64,000 nucleotides of DNA, from contig NZ_JASVDS010000002.1 of assembly GCF_030285365.1 (NCBI RefSeq), positions 186,001-250,000 on the forward strand, in the 5' to 3' direction. Position 1 is the first letter of the stretch; the number at the start of each line of letters is the position of its first letter. Positions 61,832-64,000 of the stretch are shown in pieces. Under the pieces are notes generated by a model. That model saw only the letters and a program-made list of their open reading frames with translations. It was not told where the DNA came from and made no database searches. Both the position numbers and the translations under genes were made by a program. Source of the DNA: Roseateles subflavus (GTDB taxonomy: Bacteria > Pseudomonadota > Gammaproteobacteria > Burkholderiales > Burkholderiaceae_C).

Positions 61832-62814
61832 CAGAAATTCTTGCGCAGGTCCATGCCGCTGTAGAGCGACGCGACCTGGTCGCCGTAGCCGTTGAACATC
61901 AGGGTCGGGCGCTTGCGGGAGAAGAGCCCGTCCTCGCCGATGCGACGCTCGGTGGCCTGGCTCCAGCGCGGGTGGTCCACCTGAGGATTGACGTTGGAAT
62001 AGAAGCCGTACTCCTGCTGCGCGGCCTTGGTCCAGGAGCTCACGGGCTGCTTCTCGACGAAGCGGATGCGCACCAGCGACTTGGCGGACTTGAAGCCGTA
62101 CTTCCAGGGCACGACGAGGCGGACGGGTGCTCCGTTCTGCTTGGGCAGGACCTCGCCGTACATGCCGAAGCTCAGCAGCGTCAGCGGGTTCATGGCTTCG
62201 TCGAGCCGCAGCCCCTCCACGTAAGGCCAGTCCAGGACGCCCGAGCGCACGCCGGGCATCTGGGCCTTGTCCGCCAGGCTCACGAACTCCACGTACTTGG
62301 CCTTGGAGGTGGGCTCCAGCTTGCGGATCAGGTCGCCGAGCGAGTAGCCGATCCAGGGAATCACCATGCTCCAGCCCTCGACGCAGCGCAGGCGGTAGAG
62401 CCGCTCCTCCATGGGCATGAATCGCATCAGGTCCTCGAGGTCGTAGAGCCCGGCCTTGGCCACCTCGCCCTCGATGCTGACGGTCCAGGGGCGGGTCTTG
62501 AGCGTGTGTGCCAGCTGCGCGGGCTCGGCCTTGTCGGTGCCGAACTCGTAGAAGTTGTTGTAGCGGGTGGCGTCCTCGTAGCGCGTGGGCTTGTCCATCA
62601 CCTGCGCGCCGGCGAGCTTGCTCTTCACGGCGGCGAGGCGGGCCTTGTCCGTGGCCTGCGCCAGCGCGTCGCGCGAGGCCCAGCTCGCCAGGGCAGCGCC
62701 GGCGGCCCCGGAGGCCATCAGCCGCAGCCAGTCGCGACGGCCCTCGTAGATGGCCTGGGGCGTGACCTCGGAGGCCAGGGAGCGGCCGTGGCCGCGGTCG
62801 GGATGGAAATGCAT
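61831..62814 (-). CDS. msrP: Periplasmic protein-methionine-sulfoxide reductase catalytic subunit
   Basis: 327 residues. Tat signal at [19 protein letters not shown] (RR at 26-27). SUOX-fold domain with the molybdenum-ligating C144 in [26 protein letters not shown], and the YedY C-terminus ([21 protein letters not shown]). It repairs oxidised methionines in periplasmic proteins, using electrons from MsrQ. Length is typical. ATG 62814 gives [10 protein letters not shown] ahead of the Tat motif. It leads the msrPQ operon; no hypochlorite-responsive regulator is adjacent. Confidence 0.96.
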   Translation of the reverse strand: MHFHPDRGHGRSLASEVTPQAIYEGRRDWLRLMASGAAGAALASWASRDALAQATDKARLAAVKSKLAGAQVMDKPTRYEDATRYNNFYEFGTDKAEPAQLAHTLKTRPWTVSIEGEVAKAGLYDLEDLMRFMPMEERLYRLRCVEGWSMVIPWIGYSLGDLIRKLEPTSKAKYVEFVSLADKAQMPGVRSGVLDWPYVEGLRLDEAMNPLTLLSFGMYGEVLPKQNGAPVRLVVPWKYGFKSAKSLVRIRFVEKQPVSSWTKAAQQEYGFYSNVNPQVDHPRWSQATERRIGEDGLFSRKRPTLMFNGYGDQVASLYSGMDLRKNF

Positions 62815-62928
62815 GGCAGCGTGTCCTTGCTGGGGGTGATGAGCCTTCGTCGGCTCGCCGCCCGAAAGCTTACGCTGCCCTGCAATTCCGTGGCCCGGCG
62901 GGGGATTCGTCCCATGGGCCGGCGCTGC

Positions 62929-63714
62929 TCAGCGCCGGGCCGGGACTTCCTGCCAGTGCGCCGGGCAGGGCACACCCTTGAGCAGGCGCTGGTATTCGCC
63001 GCTGAGCTGCAGCTGCTTCAGCCCGCGGTTGAAGTCGGCCAGGAGGCCCGCGCTGCGCGGCTTGTCCTTCGGGAAGATCACGTGGGTGGTGAAGCTGTCC
63101 GTCAGCAGCCGGGGGTGATAGTCGAACTGCCGGGCGTCCTCGGCGCTGAAATGGTTCAGGAGCAGGTAGCAGGCAGTGCCGCGCTCCAGGGGCATGGCGT
63201 CGATGCGGCCCAGCTGCAGCTTGCGCAGCCCGGCGAGGTCGTCATGCGTGGGGTCGGTCTTGAGCTCGCCCTCGCGCGCGAGGCTCCAGAGCTCCGGCGT
63301 GTAGGTGTAGCCCTTGACCACCCCCAGCACATAGGGCTTGAGGTCGGCCAGCTGCCGCCAGGTGATGGGCTTGTCACGCCGATGGACGAAGACCCACTGC
63401 TCGCTCATGACGTTGCTGCTGAGCAGGAAGTCGCGCTGGCGTTCCTCGTTGGCGCCCCAGTAGGCGGAGGCGTCCCAGAGCCCGGCCCGGGTCTCGTTCT
63501 GGGCGCGCGGCCAGGGCATGAACTGGTAGCGCACCTCGTGCCCGGCCAGCGCAAAGGCTCGGCGGACGATCTGCAGCGCGGTGCCGGAATCGCTGGCCTC
63601 GGCGGTGGCATAGGGCGGCAGCTCGCCGGTGGCGATGCGCACGACCTCGGCCCGCGCGCCGGCGGGCGCGAGCAGGCAGGCCAGGCACCACGCGATCCAT
63701 CGGGGCCCGGCCAT
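62929..63714 (-). CDS. Periplasmic solute-binding protein, ABC-type family 3-like
   Basis: 261 residues. Signal peptide MAGPRWIAWCLACLLAPAGARA, then EVVRIATGELPPYATAEASDSG with ALQIVRRAFALAGHEVRYQFMPWPRA, the SBP_bac_3 pattern, and WDASAYWGANEERQRDFLLSS. No ABC permease lies next to it; stand-alone members of this fold often bind amino acids or sense ligands. Start ATG 63714 was chosen by the signal peptide; the longer frame runs antisense through ccsB. It follows the ccsB stop by only 5 bases, and is probably in the same transcript. Confidence 0.85.
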   Translation of the reverse strand: MAGPRWIAWCLACLLAPAGARAEVVRIATGELPPYATAEASDSGTALQIVRRAFALAGHEVRYQFMPWPRAQNETRAGLWDASAYWGANEERQRDFLLSSNVMSEQWVFVHRRDKPITWRQLADLKPYVLGVVKGYTYTPELWSLAREGELKTDPTHDDLAGLRKLQLGRIDAMPLERGTACYLLLNHFSAEDARQFDYHPRLLTDSFTTHVIFPKDKPRSAGLLADFNRGLKQLQLSGEYQRLLKGVPCPAHWQEVPARR

Positions 63715-63719
63715 GCAGC

Positions 63720-64000
63720 TCACAGCGTGCCGTAGGAGTGGAGGCCGCTCAGGAACATGTTGACCCCGAGGAAGGCGAAGGTCGTGACCAGCAGCCCCCC
63801 CAGCGCCCACCAGGCCGAGACCGCGCCGCGCAGGCCCTTCATGAGGCGCATGTGCAGCCAGGCGGCGTAGTTGAGCCACACGATCAGGGCCCAGGTCTCC
63901 TTCGGATCCCAGCTCCAGTAGCCGCCCCAGGCCTCCGCGGCCCAGAAGGCGCCGAGGATCGTGGCGATGGTGAAGAAGGCGAAGCCCAGCGCGATGGCCT
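63720..64000 (-). CDS. ccsB: Cytochrome c biogenesis protein CcsB/CcsA (5' end outside window)
   Basis: Only the C-terminal 93 residues are in the window; the gene continues beyond the right edge. Seen: LGAFWAAEAWGGYWSWDPKETW, the WWD-like tryptophan-rich haem-handling motif of CcmC/CcsA proteins, then ALIVWLNYAAWLHMRLM, and the terminal membrane helix ending in HSYGTL. It carries haem across the inner membrane and attaches it to apocytochrome c (System II, with CcsA/ResB partner). This fits the c-type cytochrome gene elsewhere in the window. Confidence 0.92.
   Translation of the reverse strand, partial: AIALGFAFFTIATILGAFWAAEAWGGYWSWDPKETWALIVWLNYAAWLHMRLMKGLRGAVSAWWALGGLLVTTFAFLGVNMFLSGLHSYGTL

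Overview
The window is visibly very GC-rich, with dense gene packing, many ATGA/TGATG overlaps and families such as MsrPQ, CcsB/ResC, TtcA, GlmU and a tandem-duplicated UvrA. This suggests a chromosomal segment of a betaproteobacterium, most likely Burkholderiales of the Roseateles/Rubrivivax/Leptothrix kind. The placement is inferred from gene content and base composition, not from a search. I saw no rRNA, tRNA, CRISPR array, phage or complete insertion sequence.

Layout. 1-6.7 kb: a minus-strand operon for oxidation of a phosphorylated polyol or ether-lipid-like substrate (Tat small subunit, GMC oxidoreductase, AGPS-like FAD oxidase, GlpD-like dehydrogenase, FGGY kinase running off the left edge). 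6.9-11.6 kb: EcsC-like protein, membrane protein, patatin lipase, DEDDh exonuclease, universal stress protein and an outer-membrane barrel. 11.8-18.2 kb: a minus-strand operon of TonB receptor, cytochrome c, lactone-oxidase-like flavoenzyme and D-threonine-aldolase/alanine-racemase-like enzyme, divergent from a TetR regulator with a palindrome between them. 18.3-29.1 kb: PAS-GGDEF-EAL protein, AsmA-like protein, MatB-type synthetase, a lipoprotein with a Pro-Ala/Pro-Thr stalk, a sigma-54 activator, an acetyltransferase and a serine hydrolase. 29.4-35.4 kb: a complete Liv-type ABC importer (JGFHM order) ending in an alpha/beta hydrolase. 35.4-43.5 kb: an anchored protein, a lone receiver, a four-ATPase UvrA paralogue and an overlapping Sir2 gene. 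43.9-64 kb: two S9 peptidases, a K+ channel with a zinc ribbon, YecA-like and DUF808 proteins, thioredoxin, a degenerate REP-associated transposase, glmU, lipoproteins, ttcA with a DUF1176 gene, a flavoprotein-FolB fusion, msrPQ, a periplasmic binding protein and the 3' end of ccsB.

The most striking non-gene signal is a 13-mer, GGGTCAGGTCTTG. It occurs six times exactly, always on the plus strand, and several times with one mismatch. It lies between genes, at stop codons and inside genes in all three reading frames. A close copy sits 42 bases before a RAYT-like transposase gene whose HUH histidines are gone but whose tyrosine is kept. Two long repeat families (a 116-base doublet and a roughly 115-base triplet) also occupy intergenic gaps.
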